A stretch of 64,000 nucleotides of DNA from Bacteroidota bacterium (GCA_020832235.1 JAFIEZ010000005.1:151374-215373), one strand, 5' to 3'. Counted from the first letter of the stretch, positions 28,370-38,186 are shown. Notes: generated by a model not told the origin, from the letters alone. Numbers and translations: made by a program.

Positions 28370-28836
28370 CGAAGCAATACACCTTTGGCTTCGAATGTGT
28401 ACTCAATTTTTGGTTCAGTAATAGCGGCTATCTCTTCAGCAGAAGCATGCTCGTCTTCGGCATAATGGCGAAGTTCTTCTACACTGCTAACTTTTTTGAA
28501 TGCTAATCCTTCGGCTACAATTTCACGTCCTGCTGCGTCAATAGGCAAAAAGAAGCTGTAGTTGGCAAAGGTCATACGCAGGGATCGACCGTCAGCCGTT
28601 TGCAGGGTTGTCCAGCAGCCTTTGTTCTGACAAACCCGCTCGAGTGTGCCGCTGATTTTCATGGATTTTTCTTCGTCATCTGTGAATTGATCAATGACTT
28701 CATCCAGAAGGATGTGGTCGGTTGTCGTGATGTAATCGCCAAAAAGCTCCCACCCTTCATTCGGATCTGGTTGACCGCAGGCAGTGAAAGCGATAATGGG
28801 CAAGATGAGGGCAAGGCTGAATCGATAGGTTTTCAT
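28366..28836 (-). CDS. DUF4920-domain lipoprotein
   Basis: A 156-residue lipoprotein (leader ending FTAC). The domain shows FGDYITTTDHILLDEVI, then ISGTLERVCQNKGCWTTL and LRMTFANYSFFLP, the DUF4920 signature with its conserved CxxxxC-W motif. This family is widespread in marine Bacteroidota and often sits beside copper or cytochrome genes; its function is unknown. First gene of a probable operon with the monoheme cytochrome (4-bp overlap) and ade. Confidence 0.9.
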   Translation of the reverse strand: MKTYRFSLALILPIIAFTACGQPDPNEGWELFGDYITTTDHILLDEVIDQFTDDEEKSMKISGTLERVCQNKGCWTTLQTADGRSLRMTFANYSFFLPIDAAGREIVAEGLAFKKVSSVEELRHYAEDEHASAEEIAAITEPKIEYTFEAKGVLLR

Positions 28837-28977
28837 ACGTATGTTGTTAGTGAGCCGGTAGGAGCAGGAATCCTAAGATTAAAAAAAATCGCTTGGGTTG
28901 TGGCACTCGATTATAAACATGTCATGTTGCGAATCTTCCGCATGATGACAGTATGTTCAAAATAAAATAAATACCCG

Positions 28978-30561
28978 TCAAAGAGAAGAGTGGGCTCCTT
29001 TTACATCCTGGAGTTCAAATTCGAGTTTGAATGTAGTTCCCTTTGCATCATTACCGATTGAATACGATCCCATCAACTGTTCGGTGAGTGTGTGCAAAAG
29101 CTGCATCCCCAGACTGTTTATCGCATCAAAATCGAAATCATCGGGGAATCCAACGCCATTATCGGTGATAGCTAAGCAGAACAGCTTGTTATCTAATGTG
29201 GTGTTAATACACACACAGGGTGCATCAATACCCGCTTTAAAGGCATGTTTATAGGCATTGGTTACCACTTCATTGACGATGAGCGACAACGGTACGGCCT
29301 GATTGATATTCACCCGTATGGGTTGCAGTGTGTAGCGTACATCTACCCGATTGCTTCCCTGCATAATGCTGGAGGCGTAATCAACCAGTCCCCGTATGGT
29401 TTGTTCGATATCCAGATAGTTGAAATTATCGTTTCGGTAGAGCTCCTCATGAATCAGCGCCATCGATCGAATACGGGTGGTGCTGTCGAGCAGCTGCTCG
29501 CGAACCTCATCATTACTGGTTTCCATGGCCTGTAGCTGCATCAGGCTCGACACGACCGCCAGATTATTCTTTACCCGATGGTGAATTTCCTGCAGCAAGG
29601 TTTCCTTTTCGAGGAGAGATTGTTCCAATTCCAGCTCTTTCTGCAGGATTTCAGCGTTGGTGAGAATCTGTGAGATTTGATCGGCGATAGTGGCTGTAAA
29701 TTGTATTTCATCATCAGACCAGTGCCGAGGATTCTCTACGCTTTCGAACCCAAGTATAGCTCGCGGAGAACCCTTTATTCGGATAAGTTGGAGCATGGCA
29801 GACCTGATATTAGCTGGTTTGAAATAGGTATCAGCGGCAAACAAATTGACGTCTGTACTTTGTGTGTCATGAATAATACTGCTCGATTCTCCATCAAGTA
29901 GATCCATGAAAATACCAGAAATAGGCTGAGGTCGCTCATTTGGTGGGATGGTTTTGTCTTGATAAACACAAGCTTCGCACGTCAGCCCGTTTTCTTGCAA
30001 AATCCAAATGCCACCCCAATCTGCCCTCAAGGCTAGAGTCGCTTCCAACAGGGTCTTGTTCAAAGACTTGTTCTTGTGTCTGCCCGACATTATTTCTTCA
30101 TCGGTTGCAATTTTCAACGCGGTATCGCGAAGCCGGTTCCGGGCCCGTTCAATGTCAATGATTGGTGTCATATCTTGCATGACACCAATCATTCGACTAG
30201 GTGTGCCATCAGAGTCACGCAAGATCGTAGCACGATCATATACGGGTTTATAAGATCCGTCAGCACAGCGGTAACGATATCTCATTTCTACGCGGTTTAG
30301 TCCGTTGTCGAGCGCGTTAGCCAGGCTGTCTTTTACAGGTTTGACATCTTCGGGATGCAGGTTGTTGTACCACCATGAAACCGCGCCATTAACTTCTTCT
30401 ACCGTATATCCAAATACAGACGTGATACGATCGTTGTAACGAATCGTATTGTTGATAATATCATGGTCCCAGATGGTCTCATCTATAGCCATACTTATGG
30501 ACTGCAACCGCTGGGATAGCTCGTCTAGAAGCTCTGATAATATCTGTTCGTCTTTTTTCAT
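28978..30561 (-). CDS. PAS-GAF sensor histidine kinase (HisKA_2 type)
   Basis: Starting at the ATG at 30561 the protein has 527 residues and no membrane segment, so it senses a cytoplasmic signal. Order: PAS with PAC (about 25-140, IRYNDRITSVFGYTVEEV and GVMQDMTPI), GAF (about 165-305, WGGIWILQENGLTCEACVY), HisKA_2 dimerisation helix with EIHHRVKNNLAVVSSLMQLQ (His328 the likely phosphoacceptor), and HATPase_c (VNEVVTNAYKHAF, TDNGVGFPDDF). The Cys pair in the GAF domain could bind a ligand. No response regulator is adjacent, so it is an orphan. Confidence 0.9.
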   Translation of the reverse strand: MKKDEQILSELLDELSQRLQSISMAIDETIWDHDIINNTIRYNDRITSVFGYTVEEVNGAVSWWYNNLHPEDVKPVKDSLANALDNGLNRVEMRYRYRCADGSYKPVYDRATILRDSDGTPSRMIGVMQDMTPIIDIERARNRLRDTALKIATDEEIMSGRHKNKSLNKTLLEATLALRADWGGIWILQENGLTCEACVYQDKTIPPNERPQPISGIFMDLLDGESSSIIHDTQSTDVNLFAADTYFKPANIRSAMLQLIRIKGSPRAILGFESVENPRHWSDDEIQFTATIADQISQILTNAEILQKELELEQSLLEKETLLQEIHHRVKNNLAVVSSLMQLQAMETSNDEVREQLLDSTTRIRSMALIHEELYRNDNFNYLDIEQTIRGLVDYASSIMQGSNRVDVRYTLQPIRVNINQAVPLSLIVNEVVTNAYKHAFKAGIDAPCVCINTTLDNKLFCLAITDNGVGFPDDFDFDAINSLGMQLLHTLTEQLMGSYSIGNDAKGTTFKLEFELQDVKGAHSSL

Positions 30562-30981
30562 GTATCCGAATCTGCCTCTTACATACGCCTTGTTGTGGAT
30601 TCTTGCCAACACGATTGAAATCGTCCCAATCAGCTAAGGATTTGAATTCACATCAAACGACGTCACGCCTTAGACCATCTCAAACTACTTAACACCTAGA
30701 GTGTATACTATGCATGTTCTTCTGTATCTCACAAACACAGTTTAATGAAAGATGGTTCATCATTAGTTTTATGTTCATGTTTATAGAAGTGATCGACACC
30801 GACACTGGTTCGTTATCGGCACTTTCCCGAAGGCCTAAATCTTTCATTTGTGTTAGATACCAGCAGCCTACCAGGCCATTGTAACGTAAAAACATCGCAA
30901 TTAAACGGTTAACCGAGCTCTAAGTCGCTTTATTTTAGTAATTTTCCGAGCAGTTTAAACCAAAACTCACATTTAGCTTTT
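30562..30981. other. 420-bp divergent spacer without a gene
   Basis: This spacer separates the histidine kinase (minus, start 30561) from the tricorn-type protease (plus, start 30982). It should contain both promoters. Open frames here are short, have no family resemblance and no plausible start context, so I call none. No strong hairpin or repeat is visible. Confidence 0.5.
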
Positions 30982-33900
30982 ATGAGAACTTACCTGACTA
31001 CCCTTTTGATGGTCTTGGTCACCAGCGTTGCTATGGCTCAGATTAATCCGCAATGGATTCGTTACCAATCGATCTCTCCTGATGGGAGAAACATCGCTTT
31101 TACGTATATGGGCGATATTTACCGGGTTCCGGTAACCGGAGGTGAAGCCCGTCAGCTCACCTTCCATCAGGCCCATGATTTCATGCCGGTGTGGAGTAAC
31201 GACGGATCGCGCATTGCCTTTGCCTCCGACCGATATGGCAATTTCAATGTGTACACGATGGATGCGCTAGGTGGCGCGGCCGAGCGGCTTACCTGGCATT
31301 CTAATGATGAGCTGCCTTATGCCTTCACCCACGATAACAGCTCTATCTTGTTTGGTGCGGTCCGACAAGACGATGTGAATCACCGTCAGTTTCCGGCCGG
31401 GTATCTGCCCGAGTTATACAGCGTTCCCGCAACCGGCGGCAGGGTACAGCAGGTATTCACCATTCCGGCAGAATATGTGCAGGTAAGTCGCGATGGCAGC
31501 AAGATCATTTACCACGATAAGGTAGGGGGCGAGAACGAATGGCGAAAGCATCATCGTTCGTCTGTTGCACGTAACATCTGGTTGTACGATGCCACAGAGG
31601 GCACACATACCCAGTTAACCACGTTCGAGGGGGAGGACCGTCAGCCGATATTCAACAGCGATGAGTCCGGAATCTACTTCCTCAGCGAGTATGCGGGCAG
31701 TTTCAACGTCTGGTTCATGCCGCTGGATAATCCGGCCAATCGCCGCCAGGTAACGTTTTTTGAGGACCATCCTGTTCGATTTTTAAGTTACGCCAACGGC
31801 ACCCTGTCGTTCGGATTCGATGGCGAGCTGTACACCATGCGAGAGGGCAGTGAGCCGCAAAAAGTAAACGTAATTGTGCGCACACAGCAGGTTTCCAACA
31901 CCGACCGCTTCATTAATATCAACGGAGGGGTGCAGGAAATGGCGATTTCGCCCAATGGAAAGGAAATCGCTTTTGTTGCCCGAGGCGAGGTTTTTGTTAC
32001 CTCAACCGATGGCAACTTCACCAAACGCATAACCAACACGCCGCAGCGCGAGCAGTTTGTAACCTGGACAACGGATGGTAGCGCAATAGTGTACGCCGGC
32101 GAGCGTGACGGAAAATGGACCTTGTTCAAAACCGAACGTGTACGCGCCAGCGAAGAGCCTTTCTTCCATGCCTCAACATTACTGCGGGAGTCGGTTTTTC
32201 TGGAGGAAGATGGGGATGTGTATTCACCATCTTTCTCGCCTGATGGCAAGCAACTGGCCTACATCTACAATCGCCGCACGTTAAGAGTACGCGATATGGA
32301 CTCCGGCAATACCCGTGATTTGTTAGGTCCTCAGGATTTGTTTCACATGCGTGAGGGCGAGCACTATTTTCAGTGGAGTCCCGACGGGAAATGGATTGCT
32401 GTGAGCTGGCGCCCCGTGCTGCATCGCAGTGAAATCCTGCTGCTGGCTGCCGACGGGTCACAGCGTGTGAACCTCACCGAGAGTGGCTTCAGCGAAACTA
32501 CACCAAAATGGGTCGGCAATGGCGACCGCATCATGTTCTTCACCAATCGAGATGGTATGCGAAGCTATGCCACGAGTGGCTCTGTAGAGCGCGACGTGTA
32601 TATGCTCTTTTTGAATCGCGATGCCCGCGACCGGCACAACATGAGTGAGGCCGACTACAAACTGATGCAGGAGGTGAACAAAGCCCTGGAAGTAACCAAA
32701 GACGAAGATGCCCCCGTAGTGTATGAGTTGGAAAATGTGCGCGACCGCATAGCCCGAGTCACCATTCACTCCAGCAGTCTGGGCGATGCGGTGTTGTCTA
32801 AAGATGGCGAGAAATTGTACTATCTCACCAGTTTTGAGGGGAGCGCCAACCTTTGGGAAACCACCATCCGTACCCGTGAAACCAAGCAGCTTATTCAGCT
32901 GAATGCCCGTGGAGGAAGCCTGCATTGGGATAACGACATGGAAAACTTGTACCTGCTTTCGGGCGGGAATATCTCCAAGCTGAACTTAAGCGGTGGAAGC
33001 TCCTCACGCATCAGCATCTCCGGTGAAATGGAGTATGATGCCGTAGCCGAGCGCCATAACATGCTGGATATGATTTACATCCGCACGAAAAATGTGTTTT
33101 ATGAGCCTACCTTTCACGGGGTAGACTGGTCGGCCCTGGTTGATCATTACCGCAAGTTTATTCCACACCTTGGCAATTCCTATGAATTTGCCGAGATGGC
33201 GGCTGAGTTGCTGGGTGAGTTGAACGTTTCCCACTCCGGTGCGCGGTTTAACACCTCCATCGACAATGCCGATGCTACGGCTTCGTTGGGCATTTTTAAG
33301 GATTACAGTCACGAGGGCAATGGAATTCGTGTGGCGGAGGTGATCACCGGCGGTCCGCTTGATCGTGCCGCATTTGACGTACAGCCGGGCATGATCATCG
33401 AGAAAATCGACGGGGAACTGATTACGCCTGAGCATGATGTGGCCCGTTTCCTGAACCGCAAAGCAGGGCAGTTTGTGCTGTTGGAGATTACCGGTCCGGG
33501 TCGTAACGATCGCAAGCAAATTACCGTGAAACCCATTACGTTGGGCGAAGAGCGCCGGCTGTTATATCAGCGTTTTGTACGCATTAACGAGCAAGAAGTA
33601 CATGAGCGCAGCGGCGGCCGATTGGGCTATGTACACATTCCGGGCATGGGTGACGGTCCATATCGAAATGTATTCATGGAAATGATGGGTCGATGGATTG
33701 ATCGTGAAGCGGTGGTGGTGGATGCACGTAATAATGGTGGAGGTGACCTGGTAGCCGACCTGGCCATGTTCTTCACCGGAGTGCCCTTTAACACGTACGC
33801 AACGGCCGACAGAGATGTGGGAGGAGAGCCGACAGCTCGCTGGACCAAACCTGTAATTACCCTGTTCAACGAAGCGATGTACTCCGACGGTCATTGCTAT

Positions 33901-34173
33901 TCCGAAATGTATCGCGAGCTGGGACTTGGAATTTCGGTAGGTATGCCGGTTCCGGGTACTTGTAGTTTCGGTGGCTGGGCGATGCTGCCCGATGGAACGC
34001 GTTGGGGCGTTGTACCAGTAAGTGCGCGAAACAAAGCCGGTGAGTGGATGGAAAACCTGCAAACGGAGCCGGATATTCGCGTGAAAAACATGCCGGGCGT
34101 GATTGATGCCGGTAGAGACGAACAGCTGGAGCGGGCCATCGACGAGATGCTCGGTCAGTTAGACGCTGAGTAA
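30982..34173 (+). CDS. Tricorn-type S41 serine protease, exported
   Basis: A 1063-residue protein with a signal peptide ending SVAMAQ. Residues about 25-340 and 340-650 are WD/TolB-like propeller blades (ISPDGRNIAFTYMGDIYRVP, WSNDGSRIAFASDRYGN). A tricorn C1/PDZ part follows (LGELNVSHSGARF, then a PDZ domain about 760-850), and then the S41 core with VVDARNNGGGD and FNEAMYSDGH, in which Ser968 is the nucleophile. Archaeal tricorn degrades peptides made by the proteasome; the bacterial exported versions probably trim peptides in the periplasm. Strong terminator directly downstream. Confidence 0.93.
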   Translation: MRTYLTTLLMVLVTSVAMAQINPQWIRYQSISPDGRNIAFTYMGDIYRVPVTGGEARQLTFHQAHDFMPVWSNDGSRIAFASDRYGNFNVYTMDALGGAAERLTWHSNDELPYAFTHDNSSILFGAVRQDDVNHRQFPAGYLPELYSVPATGGRVQQVFTIPAEYVQVSRDGSKIIYHDKVGGENEWRKHHRSSVARNIWLYDATEGTHTQLTTFEGEDRQPIFNSDESGIYFLSEYAGSFNVWFMPLDNPANRRQVTFFEDHPVRFLSYANGTLSFGFDGELYTMREGSEPQKVNVIVRTQQVSNTDRFININGGVQEMAISPNGKEIAFVARGEVFVTSTDGNFTKRITNTPQREQFVTWTTDGSAIVYAGERDGKWTLFKTERVRASEEPFFHASTLLRESVFLEEDGDVYSPSFSPDGKQLAYIYNRRTLRVRDMDSGNTRDLLGPQDLFHMREGEHYFQWSPDGKWIAVSWRPVLHRSEILLLAADGSQRVNLTESGFSETTPKWVGNGDRIMFFTNRDGMRSYATSGSVERDVYMLFLNRDARDRHNMSEADYKLMQEVNKALEVTKDEDAPVVYELENVRDRIARVTIHSSSLGDAVLSKDGEKLYYLTSFEGSANLWETTIRTRETKQLIQLNARGGSLHWDNDMENLYLLSGGNISKLNLSGGSSSRISISGEMEYDAVAERHNMLDMIYIRTKNVFYEPTFHGVDWSALVDHYRKFIPHLGNSYEFAEMAAELLGELNVSHSGARFNTSIDNADATASLGIFKDYSHEGNGIRVAEVITGGPLDRAAFDVQPGMIIEKIDGELITPEHDVARFLNRKAGQFVLLEITGPGRNDRKQITVKPITLGEERRLLYQRFVRINEQEVHERSGGRLGYVHIPGMGDGPYRNVFMEMMGRWIDREAVVVDARNNGGGDLVADLAMFFTGVPFNTYATADRDVGGEPTARWTKPVITLFNEAMYSDGHCYSEMYRELGLGISVGMPVPGTCSFGGWAMLPDGTRWGVVPVSARNKAGEWMENLQTEPDIRVKNMPGVIDAGRDEQLERAIDEMLGQLDAE

Positions 34174-34209
34174 AGGTCAGACTACGAATTACATTTTGAG
34201 TTAAGCGAC

Positions 34210-34256
34210 AGGTATTCGCACCGAATCAGTTTGAGGAGGAGCGAATACCTTTTTTT
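34210..34256 (+). terminator. Rho-independent terminator after the tricorn-type protease
   Basis: A perfect 10-bp stem, AGGTATTCGC (34210-34219) with GCGAATACCT (34241-34250), is followed by six more T. It lies 37 bp after the protease stop. Transcription of the rhodanese gene should therefore begin from its own promoter in the following 75 bp. Confidence 0.88.
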
Positions 34257-34331
34257 CGAACTAAAAGGGGTGAAAGGCTTGTTATGTACTCAGTAGTAAC
34301 AAACATCTCACAGACATATCAAATTCGCAAA

Positions 34332-35165
34332 ATGAAAAACGCACTCGTAACAACCGATTGGTTGCAAGCCAATCTGAAAAACCCCGAAATTCGAATAGTA
34401 GAATCAAACGAAGACCCGTTGTTGTACTTCGACAAACACATTGAAGGGGCCGTACATATTGATTGGACCAGCGACTTGAATGATCCTCTACGTCGAGACT
34501 ATCTTAATAGAGAGGAATTTGCAAAGCTTTGCTCTCAAAAAGGAATCACCAACGAAACGCACGTCATCTTTTATGGGGATAAAAATAATTGGTGGGCAGC
34601 CTACGCTTTTTGGGTATTCGAGCTTTTCGGACATAAAAAAATGTCGTTGCTTGACGGAGGGCGACTCAAATGGACGACGGAAAACCGTCCAATGAATGAT
34701 GTTATTCCCGAATATGAATATACCACGTATACTGCCCAAGAGAGAGATGATGTACGTAATCGTGCTTTTCGAGATGATGTACTTAAGCATCTTAACCAAA
34801 AAGGGGCGATGGTTGATGTGAGAAGTCCGGAAGAATTCAGCGGGGAACGACTTCATATACCAGGATACCCTAACGAAGGGGCGCTTCGGGGCGGCCATAT
34901 ACCAGGAGCACAGAACATCCCCTGGGCCACCGCCGCAAATCCGGAAAATGGCACGTTTAAAAGTCCCGAAGAGCTGGAGCTGATATACGCCAAAGATAAA
35001 CAGCTCGACAGAAATAGTGAGATAATCACTTATTGCCGTATTGGTGAGCGCAGTGCACACACCTGGTTTGTCTTGAAGTATATACTTGATTACAAAAATG
35101 TACGCAACTATGACGGCAGCTGGACCGAATGGGGGAATTTAGTCGGGGTACCCGTTGAGAAGTAG
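34332..35165 (+). CDS. Thiosulfate/3-mercaptopyruvate sulfurtransferase (two-domain rhodanese)
   Basis: The ATG at 34332 gives the usual start of the family ([15 protein letters not shown]), 278 residues; an ATG at 34284 would add 16. The first rhodanese domain is inactive and structural ([29 protein letters not shown]), and the second carries the catalytic Cys235 in [19 protein letters not shown] is the thiosulfate-type loop rather than the CGSGVT loop of mercaptopyruvate enzymes. Its role is to move sulfane sulfur to acceptors. A SufE-type protein follows on the same strand 85 bp downstream, so the two probably work in one sulfur-transfer chain. Confidence 0.92.
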   Translation: MKNALVTTDWLQANLKNPEIRIVESNEDPLLYFDKHIEGAVHIDWTSDLNDPLRRDYLNREEFAKLCSQKGITNETHVIFYGDKNNWWAAYAFWVFELFGHKKMSLLDGGRLKWTTENRPMNDVIPEYEYTTYTAQERDDVRNRAFRDDVLKHLNQKGAMVDVRSPEEFSGERLHIPGYPNEGALRGGHIPGAQNIPWATAANPENGTFKSPEELELIYAKDKQLDRNSEIITYCRIGERSAHTWFVLKYILDYKNVRNYDGSWTEWGNLVGVPVEK

Positions 35166-35250
35166 TATCCTAATAACATAAGCAGTGAATATGGCCTCTG
35201 CGTGAAGAGGCGTTCGCTGCATAATAAAAAAATACTTTAGTTCACTTTAC

Positions 35251-35688
35251 ATGGCCTATCCTGAAAATTTGCAACGAGTTGTAGACTATTTCGCCAGAAT
35301 TACGGATAATCAAACGCGTATTCAAACGCTCATCAGCTATAGCAAACGCTTCGTTGAAGTGACGGAGGATGTTGCTGTACGACCATTCGATCAGAGGCAT
35401 CGTGTGCCCGAGTGCGAGTCGGATGTTTACGTGTGGGCTATTGTAGATGATAACCAAAACGTTACCATACATACAGCCGTTGAAAACCCCGAGGGACTTT
35501 CGGCAAAAGCATTTGCTGCGGTACTTCAAAAGGGATTGAAAGACGCTACGGTAGATGATATTGAAAAGCTCGACACCGAATTGGTCTATAGCATTTTTGG
35601 CAAGCAGCTATCGATGGGTAAAAACATGGGGCTCACGGGGATGATACAGATGATAAAAGCACAAACCCGACAGCATCTTGCCGGTTAA
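35251..35688 (+). CDS. SufE-family sulfur acceptor
   Basis: A 145-residue protein with Cys55 in HRVPECESDVYVW, the family's sulfur-receiving loop. SufE normally takes persulfide from SufS for Fe-S assembly, and SufS is not in this window. The neighbouring rhodanese could be an alternative donor, but that is inference. The last 60 residues (GLSAKAFAAVL, GLTGMIQMIK) match the family helices. Good length for a stand-alone SufE. Confidence 0.93.
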   Translation: MAYPENLQRVVDYFARITDNQTRIQTLISYSKRFVEVTEDVAVRPFDQRHRVPECESDVYVWAIVDDNQNVTIHTAVENPEGLSAKAFAAVLQKGLKDATVDDIEKLDTELVYSIFGKQLSMGKNMGLTGMIQMIKAQTRQHLAG

Positions 35689-35805
35689 TTTAACCAACAC
35701 GCTTAACTAATTTTTCAAGATAAAAGGTTTATAAAACCCAAGTATGCATAGAGAGCGATTCTAAGTACACATTGCTAGTTTGCCACGCTAAGTGTAAAGC
35801 CATAA

Positions 35806-35822
35806 TCTCAAAACTTTTGAGA
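35806..35822. other. 17-bp palindrome between convergent genes
   Basis: TCTCAAAACTTTTGAGA has perfect 8-bp arms about one central base. It lies in the 167-bp gap between SufE (plus) and the PII-like gene (minus), where both transcripts end. It is A/T-rich with no long T-run, so it is at best a weak bidirectional terminator or a binding site. Confidence 0.35.
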
Positions 35823-35855
35823 CGGCAATGCCACAGGATTAATTACAGCAATAGC

Positions 35856-36188
35856 TCAGGACTTTGGTGAAAATTTCGTCGTGCGAATGATTTCCACATC
35901 CATTAGATAGACTATTCCGGAATATTTGTCAAAATATTTCTCAACCACCTTCTTGCTGATTCGCTCAGCCACCTCCCGGTCGGCTACTACAACCTCAATC
36001 CTCACGGTAGAAAAGTCATCAACCACAGCGGCCCTTTCAGAAGTGTAATGACTCCCGTGTTCCCCTTTGCCCCCGGCCTGCACCACGGTATAGCCTTTGC
36101 CGCCTTGCTCTTCAATAACAGCTGCAATTTTAGATGCGATGATTTTTTCAGCAACAATCACCACTTTTTTGGCTTTATGAAATGTCAT
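35856..36188 (-). CDS. SbtB-like PII regulatory protein
   Basis: I use the ATG at 36188 (MTFHKAKKVVIVAEK), 110 residues; an in-frame ATG at 36215 would leave only a 9-bp gap to sbtA. The fold motifs are VVIVAEKIIASKIAAVIEEQ, then GYTVVQAGGKGEHGS with a short T-loop, and STVRIEVVVADREVAERI. The order downstream of an SbtA permease identifies it as SbtB rather than GlnB. In cyanobacteria SbtB binds adenyl nucleotides and blocks SbtA when energy is low. The C-terminal Cys redox switch of some SbtB proteins is absent. Co-transcribed with sbtA. Confidence 0.9.
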   Translation of the reverse strand: MTFHKAKKVVIVAEKIIASKIAAVIEEQGGKGYTVVQAGGKGEHGSHYTSERAAVVDDFSTVRIEVVVADREVAERISKKVVEKYFDKYSGIVYLMDVEIIRTTKFSPKS

Positions 36189-36224
36189 TGTTGTGTCCTC
36201 CGGATGGTGTTCCATGGCGATGAT

Positions 36225-37232
36225 TTAAAGGTCGAAAACAAGTTGAGCAAGTGCGATAAACAGGGGTATTCCCACCGCGATAGAAACCGGTGTTCCCACA
36301 CTGGTGGATGCTCCAATATAGGCAGAAGGATTGGCTGAGGGAATGCCGGCTCGGAGTGTGGGTGGACCGGAAATATCGGAATTGGAGGAGGCAATGACTG
36401 CCAGAATGATTACACCACCCGGACTGAATCCAACCAAAACATGGGCGATGTATCCGAGTCCGAAAGCGATAAAACCGTGAATTAATGGTGCGATACCGGC
36501 ATAAATGGCATACCAATGTGCCACACTGCGGAGTTCTTTGATCCTGTCGTAAGCCTCCATACCCATAATCAGCATCAGAATAGATAGAAATCCTCGAAAA
36601 AGCGGCTCATAAAATGAGGTGAGAATCGGTTCTGATTTGGTAAATAACCCGAGTGCGAGTCCCAAAAGTAAGGCAGATAGTGCCGAACCCCGAAGGCTTT
36701 CTTTGACAATCTGCCAGACCTCTACTTTTACTTCGCTGCCGCCGGCTTTCTTTTTTTCATGAATACTTGCCAACACAATAGCCAAAATAAGAGCAGGTAT
36801 ATCCATAAAGGGATATAATGCAGGTGCCCAGGCCTCAAATCCAATGCCTTCCTCCTCCAGCATCACAATGGCTACGGCTAGAGTGGAAGCACTCACTGCT
36901 CCAAATAAACCGGCAGTAGCAAATCCATCGGCTTTGTTTACACCCGGCAGCAGTCCGAAAATGAAAATTCCCAGCCAAACTATGACCACTCCAATCAAAA
37001 CAGAGAAAAACGCCGGTAATGCCATAGCCAGTAAATTGGCCTCGCGAATTTCAATACCCCCGTTTAGTCCGATTTTCATCAGGAGCATGAACACAATAAA
37101 CTGATAAATTGCACTGGGTATTTTCAGGTTACTGCCCAGCGCAGCAATGAGCATGCCGCCAATAAGAAAGCCAAGCGTGGGCGACTGAAACTGTACCAGA
37201 AACCGAAGGAAAAAATCGGCTAAAAACTCCAT
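36225..37232 (-). CDS. sbtA: Sodium-dependent bicarbonate permease SbtA
   Basis: A 335-residue membrane protein with about ten helices in two inverted repeats around a charged loop (about 165-180, HEKKKAGGSEVKVEV). The family's substrate motifs are clear: LFGAVSASTLAVAIVML in the first half and SSNSDISGPPTLRAGIPSAN followed by GASTSVGTPVSIAVGIPLF in the second. It imports bicarbonate with sodium. With no Rubisco or carboxysome gene in the window, bicarbonate is more likely for PEP carboxylase or biotin enzymes. SbtB follows on the same strand with a 9 to 36-bp gap. Confidence 0.95.
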   Translation of the reverse strand: MEFLADFFLRFLVQFQSPTLGFLIGGMLIAALGSNLKIPSAIYQFIVFMLLMKIGLNGGIEIREANLLAMALPAFFSVLIGVVIVWLGIFIFGLLPGVNKADGFATAGLFGAVSASTLAVAIVMLEEEGIGFEAWAPALYPFMDIPALILAIVLASIHEKKKAGGSEVKVEVWQIVKESLRGSALSALLLGLALGLFTKSEPILTSFYEPLFRGFLSILMLIMGMEAYDRIKELRSVAHWYAIYAGIAPLIHGFIAFGLGYIAHVLVGFSPGGVIILAVIASSNSDISGPPTLRAGIPSANPSAYIGASTSVGTPVSIAVGIPLFIALAQLVFDL

Positions 37233-37416
37233 CTAATCCTTTTCCTCTAACTCAGTAGTGGACGAATATAGGGTTAATAACTTTAGATGTTTTTTCTTAA
37301 CGCTACTTGGCTCAATAGCCTTTAGAATCTCGAAAAATTACTGAGATTCTCTCAATTACCAATGATTTTTGAAGGGTATGCACACGATTATCCATAAGTC
37401 TAGTACTTGCTTGCTC

Positions 37417-38121
37417 TTAAACTCGTCCTTTCAGGAAATCCTGCCGCAGAGGCTCATCAAACCGCTCAATGGCATAGCGAAGCATGGTTCGTGGCATACG
37501 GCTATACCGCGGCACGAGGAACTCCAGCGCGGCTTTCAGGTCTTTTTTGGCGGCTTCCCGTATCAGCCAGCCCGTGGCCTTGTGAATAAGGTCGTGCGTA
37601 TGATTCAGTAACATATCGGCTATGTCGAACGTGTGTTCGGTTACCCCCTGCCGGATGTAGTACATGGTGGCCACGATGCCGATACGCTGTTCCCAAAGGT
37701 GATTGCGACGGGCAAGTTCGTACAGGTGGGAGGGATGTTCCGGATAATAATGCATCCCAGGGAGATGATACGCCGAGGAGTCTACCAGGTCCCAATTATT
37801 GATGTAATCCGTATTGCGGAAGTATAGGTCGATGAGCTCCTCACGGTGCCAGTCGTTATTGTAGCGATGAATTATCATAAACAACGCTGTGAGCCGGCAT
37901 TCGTGTATCGGATCCTGCAGCAGCGTTTCGAGTTCGAGCAAGTCAAGCTTCTTGTACCAGTTCTTGGCGATAGCACGCTGCCGGGGTACGGTTACAGCCA
38001 GGAAGATGTCCCCCTCCCCGTAACCTCCCGGATGACACTGAAAATATCGTGTAAGATTCTTAACCCGGTCGGGTCTTCCGGCTCTCTCCAATTCTGATTT
38101 TACACCATGTACTGCGTTCAT
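37417..38121 (-). CDS. AlkD-family DNA alkylation repair glycosylase
   Basis: A 234-residue, all-helical HEAT-like protein of the AlkD type, which excises positively charged alkylated bases without flipping them. Key motifs are TVPRQRAIAKNWYK near the N-terminus, then YINNWDLVDSSAYHL with the Trp110/Asp114 pair expected in the active cleft, and HKATGWLIREAAKKD with the other Trp. Length is standard. It stands alone between the SbtA operon and DUF4168. Confidence 0.93.
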   Translation of the reverse strand: MNAVHGVKSELERAGRPDRVKNLTRYFQCHPGGYGEGDIFLAVTVPRQRAIAKNWYKKLDLLELETLLQDPIHECRLTALFMIIHRYNNDWHREELIDLYFRNTDYINNWDLVDSSAYHLPGMHYYPEHPSHLYELARRNHLWEQRIGIVATMYYIRQGVTEHTFDIADMLLNHTHDLIHKATGWLIREAAKKDLKAALEFLVPRYSRMPRTMLRYAIERFDEPLRQDFLKGRV

Positions 38122-38144
38122 ATCTAATTATGGTGATGGTTAAA

Positions 38145-38186
38145 CAAAAAAAAGGATGTCATCGATTTTCTACATCAACAACATCC
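38145..38186 (-). terminator. Rho-independent terminator of the DUF4168 gene
   Basis: Read on the minus strand, GGATGTTGTTGAT and ATCGATGACATCC form a hairpin (six strong pairs at the base, then G-U and mismatched positions) followed by eight T, which are the A-run at 38146-38153 on the plus strand. It is about 40 bp past the DUF4168 stop and just before the alkD start, so alkD needs its own promoter. Confidence 0.75.

Noticed and set aside
30689-30895. A 68-codon minus-strand open frame before the tricorn-type protease
   Set aside because: No family resemblance and no plausible start; it lies in the expected promoter region.
35856-37232. Autotrophy from the SbtA-SbtB pair
   Set aside because: No Rubisco, phosphoribulokinase or carboxysome gene is in the window; PEP carboxylase offers a simpler use of bicarbonate.
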